A stretch of 64,000 nucleotides of DNA from Onchocerca volvulus (lineage: Eukaryota > Nematoda > Chromadorea > Rhabditida > Onchocercidae), in the NCBI GenBank assembly GCA_000499405.2, contig HG738139.1, forward strand, positions 1,206,108 through 1,270,107. The letters run 5' to 3'. The notes below the pieces were generated by a model that was given only the letters and a program-made list of their open reading frames with translations, searched no databases and was not told where the DNA came from. The position numbers were made by a program, and so were the translations under genes. This document shows, piece after piece, positions 13,448-31,675 of the stretch (position 1 is its first letter; each line of letters opens with the position of its first letter).

Positions 13448-14559
13448 CTTGACTTCGACTAGTTTGCTTTATCTGAATTTCTGATGCCAAAAACAAAATC
13501 TGAAATTATGGGAGAAATTTTCCCGATGAATGTGACGCTGAAGCAAATATGAATCTTCCGTTATATACTTGGGTGGCCCAAATAGAAAGAGCATGAGAAA
13601 AATATAGGGTTAGCTGAAGGAATGTTGGAATCTTGCTTCAACGAGAAATCTAATGCGAATTGTCGCGCGAAAATGACCTTATGTCAAAAACAATAGACAA
13701 AAATTAAGAAACCAGCATCTTCCGGACTTCCGGATCAAATCCACAACCTCAAATTACAAAATGAACACTCGCACACCTGTGCCAATCATACGAATTCTAC
13801 GATTCAAACCCCATAAACCCTCCTCACCAAGTTGGCAATCGCAGGCCAGCGATAAAATCACGGCCAGGTGACCGCCACGGGAGCGCTATGCAATTTGAAT
13901 CTCCAATCAATTAATCGATTGAGGACTTGTTAATAAGCGATTAGTCTATCATTAGCGGAGTTTGTTTCTTATCCTATTATTATGTCTTAATGCAACTTAT
14001 TGGCATATTGTGCTGTGTTTTGGTAGTAGCAAGATTTTGACTAGGGACTTACCGTTAAACAATCAAAAAGCAGACAATTTAAACTTTTTTTGCGATCATT
14101 CTATTAGGAAGGTTTGGGAATACGCGAGAATCCGCTAGAAAATAACCGATTTGCTGAGAAATAGAACCGCTATGTTACTCAGACTAATTATTTATATGAT
14201 CCTTATATTAGATATTTCTACGTGTGTAGATTAATTAACTTGTGCGACTAATTGATTTTAATCTATTCGTTTGCCACTTGATTATCCCTTCGTTTATTAC
14301 TTGGTTATGTCTTCGTTTATAAACTTAATTTACTAATATGTCTATTCATTTCTGTATTTATTTATCTCTCCATTTGTTTATTTTCATTAATGAAGTCCAC
14401 AACATTTCCGCGTGTTTTTAAGCTTTTTTATTTTCGCATTAAGATCATTATAACTCCCGACAGAGTATTTTGGCGTATTTGCACTATAGCTAATTTCAAA
14501 CCCTTTTGATCAAACATTCCTATTTCTACATAGATGATATCATAAGGGAATTCTAAATT
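13448..14559. other. Upstream region of rps-29, no gene recognised
   Basis: No exon-like frame on either strand. It presumably holds the rps-29 promoter. A more G+C-rich patch around 13800-13880 stands out from its surroundings, but I could not fold it into a tRNA or match it to a known RNA. Confidence 0.5.
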
Positions 14560-14589
14560 TTCAGTGTCCTTATTAGCGAAAACCAAAAG

Positions 14590-15125
14590 ATGAAGAATAG
14601 CGCCACAACAGTTATTGTAAACAAGGAGTTCACATCGACATAGCAGTAGTAGGAGTCAAGTTCGACACAGATCGACGCAACTATAGCAACAGTTCGGAGT
14701 TCTTACATCAGCATAGCGATATTCGGAAAAATCCGAATGATGTAATTATTGTAAATAAGGAATATTGAAGGTCAAGAAGAGTGGAAATAATTTCAAATGG
14801 ACCAACAAGCGGACAAACATTTTTATCCCAAAAACGCTCCAACTAAGGATAAACAAAGTGAGGTCGACCAATTTTGAGGCGGCACGTTGGAGATCGGGAG
14901 AGGAGGAAGAGTCCCGAAAGAATTTTAAAGATTCGAATTTTGGAACAGAATCAGTTCAAGTCGACAGCAATTCGAGTTCAACAGACAGTTCAGTTCGAAA
15001 TTTCTGCACCGATACGGCGTCAGTTTTACAACGTCCCAAAGTGACACAGCGATAATATCAAATCAATAAATTAAGAACCAGACCATTCTTTTCTATTAGA
15101 AACAAAGGAAGAATATTCCAGTGAT
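14590..15125 (+). mobile_element. LTR-like fragment of a BEL/Pao-type element (family B)
   Basis: Shares the phrase TGTAAACAAGGAGTTCACATC and repeated AGCAACAGTTCGG motifs with 21051-21303. Both end in a short AAAGGAA(G/A)AATA stretch followed by CCAGTGAT(C/T)A and a leader. The block is interrupted by other sequence (14760-15050) and looks rearranged. It has no intact coding region. Confidence 0.5.
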
Positions 15126-15438
15126 CAGTTTGATTGGATATTCTCCATTTAGTTGTTATATTGTGCAAGAAGAAGCACTCTTCCATTTATCAGCCTTCGC
15201 AAAAGCAAAGTAATAAATAAAATGTTTTTACAGAAGGATTCGTCTCTGTCACAACGCAATAAAATCAACTTTTCAACAGTTTGTTTTGGTACCACGAATC
15301 GGGACAATGTCTGCCAGCCCCGAAAAGGTTCGATTCTGGAATCAGTTTTTTCGGTCGAGCAACAGTTCGGAGTTCCTACAAAAATTTTCTAGAACGACCG
15401 AGCAACAGTTCAGTTTTTTATTGGCAGTTTTCTACAAC
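15126..15438 (+). mobile_element. Leader and gag 5' fragment of a BEL/Pao-type element
   Basis: After the LTR-like end, the leader contains GAAGCACTCTTCCATTTATC and a TTTTGGTACCACGAATCGGG segment. The same two landmarks, slightly changed, occur at 17405-17475 before another gag start. A short frame then starts at 15309 (MSASPEKVRFWNQFF) but soon runs into repeat sequence. Gag identity is inferred from the shared leader. Confidence 0.5.
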
Positions 15439-15789
15439 AGTCCAGTTCGGAGTTTCTACACCGACGCAGCAATAGCAACAGTTCGAAGTTCTTACACCGA
15501 TACAGCAGTCGCAACAGTTCGGAATTCAAAGCGACAGTAGTAGCAACAATCCGACAATTCAATTCAGCAGTATTCATCTATACGAACGACAAAGGAAAGA
15601 ATAACCCAGTATCGGAATAACCGAATAAGATAGTCCAGTTCGGAGTTTCTACACCGACGCAGCAATAGCAACAGTTCGAAATTCAAAGCGACAGTAGTAG
15701 CAACAATCCGACAATTCAGTTCAGCAGTGTTTTCATCTGTACGAACGACAAAGGAAAGAATAACCCAGTGTCGGAATAACCAAATAAGA
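15439..15789 (+). repeat. Tandem direct duplication, about 193 and 158 bp
   Basis: Copy A (15439-15631) and copy B (15632-15789) both run from AGTCCAGTTCGGAGTTTCTA to AAAGAATAACCCAGT(A/G)TCGG. Copy B lacks about 36 bases of a CAG/CAA-rich internal segment. The head-to-tail arrangement with few mismatches suggests recent slippage or unequal exchange within the LTR-adjacent region. Confidence 0.8.
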
Positions 15790-17365
15790 AATGATTCATA
15801 TTAATGTTAATTAGAATAATTTTATCTTTTCTTATTTTACTTCGTAACAATTTGATGTATAATAGGTGTTAGTTAAAAATGTTAAGATATTAGATAATTG
15901 ATAACAATGTTGTAAGGAACTCTGATACTATTTAATTTTGATTGTTGATGTCTTGACTTTTTTTGCAAATGTAATGATGCCTCACATGAGGAGTTTAACT
16001 ACCCGGTAAAAAGACCAAAATTCATCAACGGCAGGAAATGATGTAGTTGTCGGAAAAACGAAATAAAGGTGATTCACATCAGTGTAATTCTATCTTCCTT
16101 TCTCATTTTATTTCGTAAAAAGTTAAATATAGTAAATTTTAGTTAAAATTGTTAAGAAATAAGATGATTGATCACACTATTGTAATAGACTAGAATTCAA
16201 ATGTGATCTCGACATTATTTGAGACTTCAAACTATGTGATTGATAATATCCCAAAACCTTTTTGTAAGTGTAATAATGAGTTCCGGTACGGAATTTTGAC
16301 TACCCGGTGCCAGGACCAAACTCATCAACGGCGGCAGATAAAACAATCATCAAAGTCGGTGCCCGCTTGAGTGATATGACCTCGTCTCGGATTTCTGACA
16401 CCCAGACAGCACCATGGGTAAACGAAAATGGTATATAAGCGGGAGCGGACGATCCGAAATTCATTCTCGTCATTCGATCAACCAGGACAACGCCGAGCTG
16501 CTACCATCGCCACCACCTTTTTTTTTCTTCTATTTTTACGTTATCTTTATTCATTTGTTACTTATTGTGTTTCGCGTCTGGGCGATACCTCACGCGTTAT
16601 ATTCAACGTAATAAACTATTCGAATTACTTAGTGTTGGGGAACACTTTCATCCAAACATACCAAGTTCCACGACAGCAATCATCAAAGTCGGCGCTCGCT
16701 TTGAGTGATGAGATTTCGTCTTGGATTAATGACACCCAGACAGCGCCAGGACGTGTATAAAACGAAGTATAAATGGTAGCCGACGATCCAAAAAGATCAC
16801 TGTTACAGTTAACCCCCTGACGGGAAACGACGACGAAGCGGTTTGCCTGGCCCTCACTATCCACAATATCTACCGACGACGAACTCCCCCTTTCTTTCTT
16901 TACTTTTCTATAATTTTTTTCATCTATTGTGTATTTCCTCCGCGAATATTGGACTACTCCTCACATATTGTATTTTAAAAACTTCACCTGATAAAGTCAT
17001 ATCTTAGTGTCGTGGAGCATCCTATTCACAACAACCAGGTTTTGCGACAAGACCCACTGATAGCAGGTCCTTGATTGATGACATTTAGATAGCGCCTGGG
17101 CGTAGACTAAAGCAAATTAACCAGCAGCCGACGATCCAAAATCATTGTTAATTTTTCTTCGACAACGACACGGTCTTCGCGATGGATCCACTACCACTCA
17201 AGGAACTCCCTCATTTTCTTTAATTTCAATATCTTCATCTATTGTGTTCACGAATCACTGGACGACTACTCACTGTATTGTATTCTATAATACTTTATCA
17301 AATAAAGCATTAAATATCTTAGTGTCGTAGAACACTCCAATTTACTCCACTCAAGTTTCGCGACA
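15769..17365 (+). mobile_element. LTR array (family A) with repeated U3 and R-U5 units
   Basis: Starts TGTCGGAATAACC and ends CAAGTTTCGCGACA. Two related 5' units begin at 15769 and 16048; each carries TTATTTCGTAA, a GTTAAGA(A/T)AT stretch, CTACCCGGT and CATCAACGGC. Three further units follow: 16341-16675, 16676-17049 and 17050-17365. Each opens with a TCATCAAAGTCGG-like stretch (weak in the third), carries a GCCGACGATCC-like motif, and ends in TTAGTGT(T/C)G(G/T)(G/A)GAACA... CGACA. TATA-like signals sit at 16431 (GTATATAAGC) and 16765 (TGTATAAA), and AATAAA near 16610. Simplest reading: one LTR whose internal parts were tandemly amplified. Confidence 0.65.
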
Positions 17366-18060
17366 CTCGGTGATCAATTTGCTTGAATGTTCTCTGACAA
17401 TTGTTTGTTACGAAGAATCACTCTTCCATTAATCAGTGGAACTTTCCCCAGCGGTTTTTGGTGCCACGAGCCGCAATGTCATTCACGATACTAGCAAGCG
17501 CTATCCCGATGAAAGGAAAGATTCTGAAACTTATCAGTGAAGTGCAAGAAATGGATTGGAAGCCAATTGATCAATACATAGCAGATGAAAAGTAATGTGA
17601 ACATAACGAAAATCGGAGGAGTATAATTGATGACAAGATGGAAAGTATCGAATTATATGTTGAAATGCTCGTAAATATTAGAGATAAATAGCTGGATTTC
17701 CTGCAAATGATCCCACCGCAATGGCAAAAAGAAGAGGAAAAGAAATGCACAGACATGGAAGACGATTAAGGAATACGGAACTTGAGAAATGATGGAAAAG
17801 AAGCATTGTTAATCTTGGCCAGACAAAACAAGGATGCTGCAACTGGGTTGAAAGGCTTGAAATTTGGATTGAGTTGTGGAAGGAACAGATTTATATTTAT
17901 TCCTTTATTCAATATAGTAGTAATCAAAGAATGTATGATTGTTATTACAGTAGAAAAAACATGTAGTGAAGTAAATTGGATGATATCGATTAGGTTTTTA
18001 GAGAAGAATAGGTTGGGAGCTTGGATAGGGGTAACGTAGCTAAGATAGTCCAGTCAGAGC
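17366..18060 (+). pseudogene. BEL/Pao leader and broken gag fragment
   Basis: Immediately follows the LTR array. The leader (AATCACTCTTCCATTAATC, TTTTTGGTGCCACGAG) precedes an ATG at 17476 and a frame of 39 codons (MSFTILASAIPMKGKILKLI...) that stops at 17595. Downstream the same direction keeps charged, gag-like peptide stretches in shifting frames up to about 18040. No protease or reverse transcriptase follows. Gag assignment comes from position after LTR and leader, so it is inference. Confidence 0.5.
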
Positions 18061-18501
18061 GAAACCAATTCGAAAAGAATGAATAAGGAAAAAAAGTGGT
18101 TTTTTTTTTTTGGACTTTAATGGGGGTATTTTATTTGCTAAGAATTGGACGTGTTGGGATATAAGGCAATTGATAATGAAATAATTTGAAGAAAAGAATC
18201 GTTCACAAAGGAAAAAAAAAAGTTACGACAGTTTAGTTGAATTTAAAGACGGTTACAGATTTACAAGCACAAGATTAATGTCTTTATTAGCTGTAAGCGG
18301 AAAGGTTTTGATGTGGTTGTAAATTAGCATGGGACGTAGTAGACAATGAGAAATAATTTTACAGATGATGACTCATTAAAAAATTTTAATCATGGATTAT
18401 ATAATTTTCCATAATAATTGTTTTAGTAGGGAATTAATTTCGGTTTTCTCGACAGAAACTGCAATCGAATGCAAATAAAATAAACGAAGAAAACCCTCAA
18501 A

Positions 18502-18890
18502 TGTCGGAAAAAACCAAAATAATTATAGCATAAATATGTTCAAATAATCAAAATACTGTGTTAAGAAAAAAAAATTCTCATGACTCATCATTTATAATGA
18601 ATAAAAATAAGTATTACGATGTCATGTCTGGAATATTGTAAACAACTCCACTATAAAAGGATATATTATCTGCCATAACATATTCTCTGGACTTATACAA
18701 CTGTTCAACTCGGTTTTGCTCTGCGATTCTTCATTATTTTCACCATTGATATCCTATTTCAATACTCTATAACACTGATCGACAAGTTGAAGAGGCAGTG
18801 TACTTTAACCTATCTTCAACCCTTCATTAAATCTTATCAGTTTCCAACTCCAAATAACCCCCCAAATAAATTCCTTTTCTATTTATAAAG
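18502..18890 (+). mobile_element. Possible solo LTR
   Basis: Begins TGTCGGAAAAAACCAAAAT, close to the start of the 3' LTR at 62651 (TGTCGGAAAACCGAAAT). It has a clear TATA-like ACTATAAAAGG at 18651 and an AATAAA near 18865. The right border is not defined. Only the first about 20 bases obviously match the other LTR. Confidence 0.35.
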
Positions 18891-19183
18891 CAAAAAAGGC
18901 TATCGATTATCCTTCGCTAATCATAAATTGTATTGTGACATAGTTGCGGCAATAAACGTCATAACAAAGCATTTATCATACAACAAATTCGTCTACACAA
19001 TCAGCATATTTCTCCAAGCAAAAAAGAATTTCATGGGATCAAATCAAAAAGCCCAAGGATATATGGTCCAGATGGTTCGTCAGGCTGTTCGTAAAACCAA
19101 AATATCGACATGATCTAAGTGTTGTTTATAGTAGAAATTTGCAATACTTCTCAAACATGTAAGTCATATCGCGGTTTAATGGT

Positions 19184-19498
19184 TGTCGGAATGACTGGAA
19201 AGGATTAAATATTAATGTTAATTAATATATTTTTATTTTTTTTCTTAATTTATTTCGTAAGAATTTGATGTATAACAGATACAGTTAAAAATGTCAAGAT
19301 ATTCTATGATGAATTACAACTTTGTAAGGACTAAAGTCCGCATGTAATTCCGAAACTATTTGAAACTTTCATTTCATTTAAATTTGATTGATTATGTCTT
19401 CATTTAACTCACTATATCTGTATTTTATTTTAAAACGCGGAATAAAAATCATAGTGTCGTGGAACATCCTATATTACTATCGTTCAAGTTTCGCGACA
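19184..19498 (+). mobile_element. Family A LTR copy, internally deleted
   Basis: Runs from TGTCGGAATGACTGG to CAAGTTTCGCGACA, the same ends as the array at 15769-17365. The left part shares ATTAATGTTAATTA, TTATTTCGTAAGAATTTGATGTATAA and GTTAAAAATGTCAAGATAT-like phrases; the right part shares CATAGTGTCGTGGAACA. The middle promoter unit is missing, leaving about 315 bp. Confidence 0.7.
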
Positions 19499-20325
19499 AT
19501 GGTCTTTATTCTTTTATTTTCCAATCTACTAATAGAGCTCATGTGCTTTGTCCAAAGGGTGGTAAATCATGTCATTTGTCTGGAATGTTATAAAGATTAA
19601 AGATTTATGCTTATGTGTACATTGTGGAAAGATTATAAATTATGTAAATTGCCGGGATATTGTGAGAACTAAAGCTTGTGTATTTTGTTTAAAATGTTTT
19701 AAGCATTATTTATCTCTCATTGTCCTTGTCTGATACAATCTTTCGTTTAACTAATGCCTGAACCTCCACCCAAGCTTTCGGGGCAGCAAGATCAGAATCG
19801 TCAGTGTCAACAGCAATATTAGGGGAATCAGCGCGAACGGTTTTTCTACATCATTGTCTGTAAATCGAGTAGCCTTTTTCAATTTCAATCTCTTTACATC
19901 GGCATCTTCAACGAGATCAGTCCCTTAACATCATTATCAGTACAAATCAGTTCCCAGCCAATATCAAAACGATTTCAGTGAAGCACAAGCGATAGTTTAG
20001 CAGAAGACTAATGTTAGTCACCCTTTATATTTGCCATATATTGTTCATTTACTGTTTACTACTGTGAAGTGCGGTATTGTTTAAAATATTGTATAAATTT
20101 AATAAACTATTATTGACCTGATGGTGTCACAACAGCAGGATTTGCAATCCAACCAATCTAGACCTCAAATTACGAATTAATCAGAATTTTCTTCCCCAAC
20201 ATAAGCAGTGGAAGAGTCTTAGTAACTCGACGAAATGAGAAGCTACTTGAGAAAAACAGCAAGAACTGAGAAAGACATTAATCAAATTCAAACCTGCAGT
20301 TACGGATTTGAGAACTAACTAGTAC

Positions 20326-21040
20326 ATGCAAACACGAATCGACAGTTCGGGAAAAGGAAAAGGAGAATCCTTGGCCTTAGCCATAAAAAAGGGGCAGGAA
20401 TCGAACGACAACGTCCCAAAAGGAATCAAAAGGAGTCTAAATCGAATTCAGCCGAAAAAAAAAAAAAAAAAAAGAAAATCAAACAATGACAAATCAATTT
20501 TAGGAAATCTCGATGACGTTCCGAAGGAAATCAAACCAAAATTCAGCGAAGAGAAGAGTTGTTAATTTTGCAAAAGGAACCATTAAGATGACGGATTTCA
20601 AGTTGTCTCTTCGTCAAGCATGGATGGAGCCTTTGAGAGAAATCGATGCGTCTTAAATTGTCCACAAAAGAGTCATTTAGCAAGAAATTGTATTGATAGA
20701 TGAATCAAAAAATCCGTCTGTAGGACTTGGCAAGGATAAAGGAACTCAAAAAGGAAGCGATAGAATATTAAAAGAAATGGAGATCCCCAACAGAAAATTC
20801 CTAATGAGAGCAATGAATACGCTATATCCCCTCGAAATTGACGACAATGAACAGAGGTCGAGAACGACCCGGAGAAGCGGAAAAGAGTACACGAAAGAAC
20901 GAAAGAAAGAGATGACTATGAATCCAGACGAAAATATAGCATCAAGAAAAAGGATACCATTGAAAACAAATGTGCGGCTGAAAAAGACTCACCCGCCTGA
21001 AGGGAGTTTTTTGATCGAAAATATCGGCGAAAGTTAAAAG
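20326..21040 (+). pseudogene. Gag zinc-knuckle region joined to a pol C-terminal remnant (BEL/Pao)
   Basis: A lysine-rich frame (20326-20565) ends KFSEEKSC-stop. Reading on past the stop gives FCKRNH, and later ERNRCVLNCPQKSHLARNC, which resembles the double CCHC array of BEL/Pao Gag (two knuckles about 30 residues apart). Directly after it, from about 20700, comes a frame ending at 21037 that contains MNTLYPLEIDDNEQ, matching the tail of pol in the other copy (ILYPLEINQHEN near 60760). Protease, reverse transcriptase, RNase H and integrase are all missing between them, so this is a large internal deletion. The first knuckle is broken by the stop and the second has an extra residue in its CxxC. 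Confidence 0.6.
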
Positions 21041-21050
21041 ATAACTAATA

Positions 21051-21303
21051 GTGTCATGATTATGATTGTAAACAAAGAGCTCACTTCGACATAGCATTAG
21101 CAGCAGTGCAAGTTCGACATAAACTGATGCAACTATAGCAACAATTTGGAATTCTGGCACCAAAACAACATAGCAGCAATTCAAGTTCTACATAGCGATA
21201 GCAACAGTTCAGAGTTCAAAGTCGAGATAGCAGTAACAATAATCTGACAGCTTAGTTCAGCAATATTTTTCTCTACGAGCGACAAAGGAAAAAATAACCC
21301 AGT
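21051..21303 (+). mobile_element. Family B LTR-like copy
   Basis: Begins TGTCATGATTATGATTGTAAACAAAGAGC and ends AAAAAATAACCCA. Contains several (C/A)AGTTC(G/T)ACATA and AGCAACA(G/A)TT motifs also seen at 14600-15760. It sits right after the pol-tail remnant, as a 3' LTR would. The following bases (GTGATTAATTTGCTTGAATA..., to about 21420) again resemble the leader after the family A LTR, so another element may have started here. Confidence 0.5.
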
Positions 21304-21486
21304 GATTAATTTGCTTGAATATTCTCTGGTAATTGTTTGTTATGAAGAATCACTCTTCCATCAATTAATAAAATTTTTCCAATGCCTTTTCTTGTACAAG
21401 CGGCAATGCTCTTTTTAAGCTAAATTTTACGAAAAAAAAAAAAAAAAAAAAAGAAAAGAAAAAAACGAGTTTTTGCAAAAATTCCG

Positions 21487-21492
21487 TTTATT
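21487..21492 (-). terminator. Candidate poly(A) signals of CDK5RAP1
   Basis: The minus strand has AATAAA at 21547-21552, 21494-21499 and 21487-21492, between about 100 and 165 bases after the stop at 21654. Any of these could be used. Confidence 0.45.
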
Positions 21493-21611
21493 GTTTATTT
21501 GTATGGTCAACTGATGTGCAGCTTTAAAAATTGCAATCAAAATACATTTATTCCACGAAAGATGAAAAGCTAAATTCTTGAACCGCTTTTGGATTGGTTT
21601 GGCAACTTTAT

Positions 21612-21633
21612 GTGATTGATTGATTGATTGATT
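21612..21633. repeat. (TGAT)n microsatellite
   Basis: Five TGAT/GATT units in the CDK5RAP1 3' flank. Confidence 0.8.
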
Positions 21634-21653
21634 CTGAAAACTTTGTTCATTGA

Positions 21654-24600
21654 TCACTGTTCTTTATCATTATCTTTTTTCAAATTTTCGAAGTCCCTCA
21701 GCGTTATTGTGTGAAGTGCCGAGGCTTGAAGCGTTTGTGAATTAGCAGATGTTATCTGAAAAAAGAGTACCTTCATAACTTCGCTGATAAGCATAGTTGG
21801 TGATTAATTTATTGAAATATCTTGATTTGAATTTATTTACCTTAACGGCAACATAGTCCCCAAGTTGTAGCTCCACTAATCTTGAACCATCATTCCAATA
21901 TTTGTGAACAATTACACTAATTCCGCCATCAGTTCGACCTCGCAGATACTCAGAAGAACGTTTACTCACCTATAGTTGCTCAAAAAATTTCAATATAATA
22001 TTCGAATTATTTTGCAAAAAATTTTCAAACCACATTTTTTGCTTAGATAAAAAGTCAGATGAATTGTAAAATAGAGAAATAATGATTTATCGTTGATATT
22101 TAAATGAGCTGTTGATATTTAGAATCGCCTCTAAGAATATTAATACAAAATTAGAAATGTCTGAAAATCGGATTCTGAAAGATAAGAAAAAGTAGTTCAG
22201 TGATAATAATAATTATAGGAATTGTGCACATATTAATATTTCATCAATTCATGGATTTTAGGTAAGGTTTCCGAGCTTTACTACTGCATCTACATGCAAA
22301 AAAAGCACTGAAATCATAAATAATGATTCAGAACGTGAAACATATAAAAATTAATATGTGACCATCATTTCTTATACATATAACTACAAAAGATGTGCAG
22401 GAAATCATAAATGATTAGATTTAGAATTAATCTACTCTATCACTTTTTAAGGCAAACTAGTAAGATAAGGCCTACTTCCTCTAAAAGCACCAGCTGTCTG
22501 GTTCCAACGAGAGCCTCATTGTGTTTCAATGCTATTTCTCTAAAAACATTCGCCAGTTCTTGATGGCGCCTATTCTTCACTTCTTTTGGTACATCATCCT
22601 TTAGATGTCGATATGCTTTGGTTTTCTGTAATATTTTTAGTAGTTATGTGCTTCCACCTAATATTTATTCTGTATCAGAACGATTCACAAGAACGACTGA
22701 ATCAGAAACGATTCGCAAAAAAAAAAAAAAAAAAAACAATGAATTTTGAAAAGATCGCTTACCTCCCTTTGACTATATGGAAAAACATAGCAAAAAGAAT
22801 AGACGACGTGTCTGATCAATTCTAGAGATTCTCGATGGAATTCCTCTGTCTCGCCACAGAATCCAGCGATGAAATCACTCGTGAGCGATACATCTAAATG
22901 TTATAGTTAAATAAATCTAATAGATTTCGAACCAATTTGAAAAATGGAGTTATTTAAACTTTCCGTCATTACTTGGTAAGAGAGTCTTAATGCGATTGAC
23001 CAATTCTAAATAACTTTCCCTGCTATAGCCACGATCCATCGCTTCTAATATAGCATTACTACCACTCTGTGCTGGCAAATGGATTTGTTTGCATATATTT
23101 GGGCGTTCTTTTATCAACTGTATTACCTATAAAATCACAAATTAAAATCAGCTATTAGATTTCAAAATAATAAAATTCTAGACGAAAAAAAGAAATTCAA
23201 AGCCTATTCATTTTCAATAATAAAGCCCAACTGTGGAAAATTCGCAATTTTGGTTACTCAATATAGCAAACATTTCGAAAAAATACCTCAAGAGGAAAAT
23301 CTTTAGGATGTGGTGAAGTGAAACGTATCCTCATTTCCGGGTCAATTTGTGATACTTTATCCAGGAGAGTGAGAAAAGTATATCCACCTTTCTTCGGTTT
23401 ATATTTGGTACGAAATCCAGGAGCGATACCAGGTTCTGTTAAATATGTAGAAGAAAATGATATTTCTGATAGATCTCGATAACTGTTGACGTTCTGTCCG
23501 AGCAGTGTTACTTGTTTCACACCCTACAAAACTAAAATGTCATTACGCTGAATAATCTTTGATATAATTAATTGAACAAAATCTTAAAAGCTGAAAATAG
23601 AAATATCTCGATCATTTTTAACGTCACCTCATCAGATAAACCTTTAATTTCATCAAGTATGGAATTCATCGGACGACTCCTCTCTCTTCCTCTTGTATAT
23701 GGCACAACACAGTACGTGCACATATTATCACAACCACGCATAATTGATCTATAATAAGGCAATTGAGCGAGATAGAATAAAAATAAGCTAACATTTGAAA
23801 AGAAGCAGAAGCATTATTACACTGCATATCCAGTTAACCTATGTCTTACACATATCTATGATGAGATAAATTAGAAACAAAATGTGTAAAATTTAAAAAA
23901 AAAAAAACGAACACAAAAGCTGTTTTGGAAAACTTGTTCTTTCGAACCGGGACAATATCAGCGTAAGTTTCTTCTAATGATAATTGCACATTTATTGCCA
24001 TACTTCCACAACGGGCAATTGCTAGCAGCCGTGGCAAATCGCGATATGAATCGGGTCCAGCTACCACATCAACATTTTCAGTGGATGTCAATAAATTATG
24101 CCTTACACGTTCTGCCATACAACCTTCAACGTAAAAAGTGTGAAGTGTATTATTGCATTATTTCGCTTATTAAATACCAAAAAGTATGGTTTAATGATAT
24201 ACTAACGGATATATCCAGTGACAGAAAAATTTCAATGTTCAGAAAAAAATTGAAATCTTGATTCCTATTGGAGATAGAAATCAAGTGTGTCTTGATATTT
24301 TTGAATAAGATATAAAAATACAGTACAATACAGTACATTTTAACAATATTATAAATCAAAAAAAATGAACATTCATGCCGCCTCTCTTGAGAAAACTTTG
24401 ATTGCAACATTCAAAAATAATATATCTGAAAGGTAATGGAAGCTTTCACAATAAGAACTGGAAAACCATTAGAACTATTTGGTCGTCAAACAGCGTCAGT
24501 TTCATAATAATAGAGCAATTATACGATTCTTGCAATAGATATGATATCAATACTTCCAATGAATAAAGTAGTTATGTTACATATAATAAAAAGTTAAGTA

Positions 24601-25384
24601 TTCTGCACAATCGTTAAATACAGCGTAATATAAAAGTACCTAAAACTCCAACAACACCTCTTTTGCGACGAATTTTTCTCAGCATCTTCAGCTCATCCCA
24701 TACCTTGTTTTCAGCACCTTCACGTATCGAACATGTCATCAATAATACGATATCAGACTAAACAGAAATAACATACACAAAATTCAAAATGTTATAAGTA
24801 ATAGCAAACACGAAATAAACAAATAGGAAATTATACCTACCTCTATAACATCATTTGTTTCCACATAACCTGATGATAGCAACAATGAGCGCACCAATTC
24901 CACATCATTTACATTCATTTGACAGCCATATGTTATAAATTTTACTAAAATATGTATATATAGTTCATTTTGCAATCAATCACAAAAATGTCATCATACC
25001 ACGAAATATTATCATAAATTTGAGCATACCTTTCAACCCATCACCATGAAAATCTGTCGCACTTAACGACTTATCCATTTCTTCTATTTTCGGTATCACT
25101 TTGCTCAAATGTTTACTATTCGCCATATTGACAAAGTAATCCAAACCGGGGCCATCTGCAAATAATAATCACTGATGCAATCACAGGTGTTAAGAATCTC
25201 GTAATTTTCGAACTTTAAACTGGAAAAATGGCCTGAGGAACTTACCTATGTTAAACTTCAAGGGCCTTTTCTCAGCAAATGATTTGATTTGGGAAGTAGC
25301 TAATGAAGGATGTAGCTGCCGTAAGCTACTACATTTCATATGAAAATTGCAGATAAGAAAGTATCGGCTCTTCGTACAGAACAT
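21654..25384 (-). CDS. CDK5RAP1: Mitochondrial tRNA methylthiotransferase, CDK5RAP1 family
   Basis: Radical-SAM enzyme that adds a methylthio group to i6A at position 37 of mitochondrial tRNAs. Twelve exons join to 573 aa (human about 600): 25246-25384, 25030-25155, 24841-24944, 24640-24757, 23913-24123, 23628-23748, 23287-23523, 22973-23126, 22763-22893, 22476-22625, 21841-21969, 21654-21755. The N-terminal cluster domain has its three cysteines in [10 protein letters not shown] (about residue 96), MTCSIRE and GCMAERV. The radical-SAM motif CDNMCTYC is at about 239-246, followed by [38 protein letters not shown] and [13 protein letters not shown]. The C-terminal TRAM domain starts at [14 protein letters not shown]. 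The first about 30 residues are basic and Ser/Leu-rich, as in a mitochondrial presequence. Met at 25339 is an alternative start. It lies 269 bases after DHX35 on the same strand. Confidence 0.95.
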
Positions 25385-25611
25385 TACTACGTGACCCTGT
25401 GACTGTAAACTTCACAACTCCTCAGATCGGCTGTCTTCACTTATTTTAACAAGATTACCATATCTAAAAAGATCAGCTAATAAGAATAAAGATTCGAAAC
25501 GTTGGTAGAATTAAATTTATGAGCTATTCAGAATTTTTCAATATCGTTTCGAATATGTTTTGCTGTATATAAAACTGATCGCTGAACACACAGAATTGTA
25601 TTTTGAAAAAT

Positions 25612-25617
25612 TTTATT
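25612..25617 (-). terminator. Candidate poly(A) signal of DHX35
   Basis: AATAAA on the minus strand about 37 bases after the DHX35 stop, inside the short gap before CDK5RAP1. A TTTTTAG acceptor-like site follows at about 25464. Confidence 0.5.
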
Positions 25618-25653
25618 CAATTTTCGCATAAACAAACAAATTTAAAATATTAA

Positions 25654-31675
<6,022 letters not shown>

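Noticed and set aside
13790..13880. Possible tRNA in a G+C-richer patch
   Set aside because: No cloverleaf with a proper T-loop and acceptor stem could be drawn.
17782..18039. 85-codon plus-strand frame as an independent gene
   Set aside because: Lies within degenerate retroelement sequence after a gag start; more likely a gag remnant.
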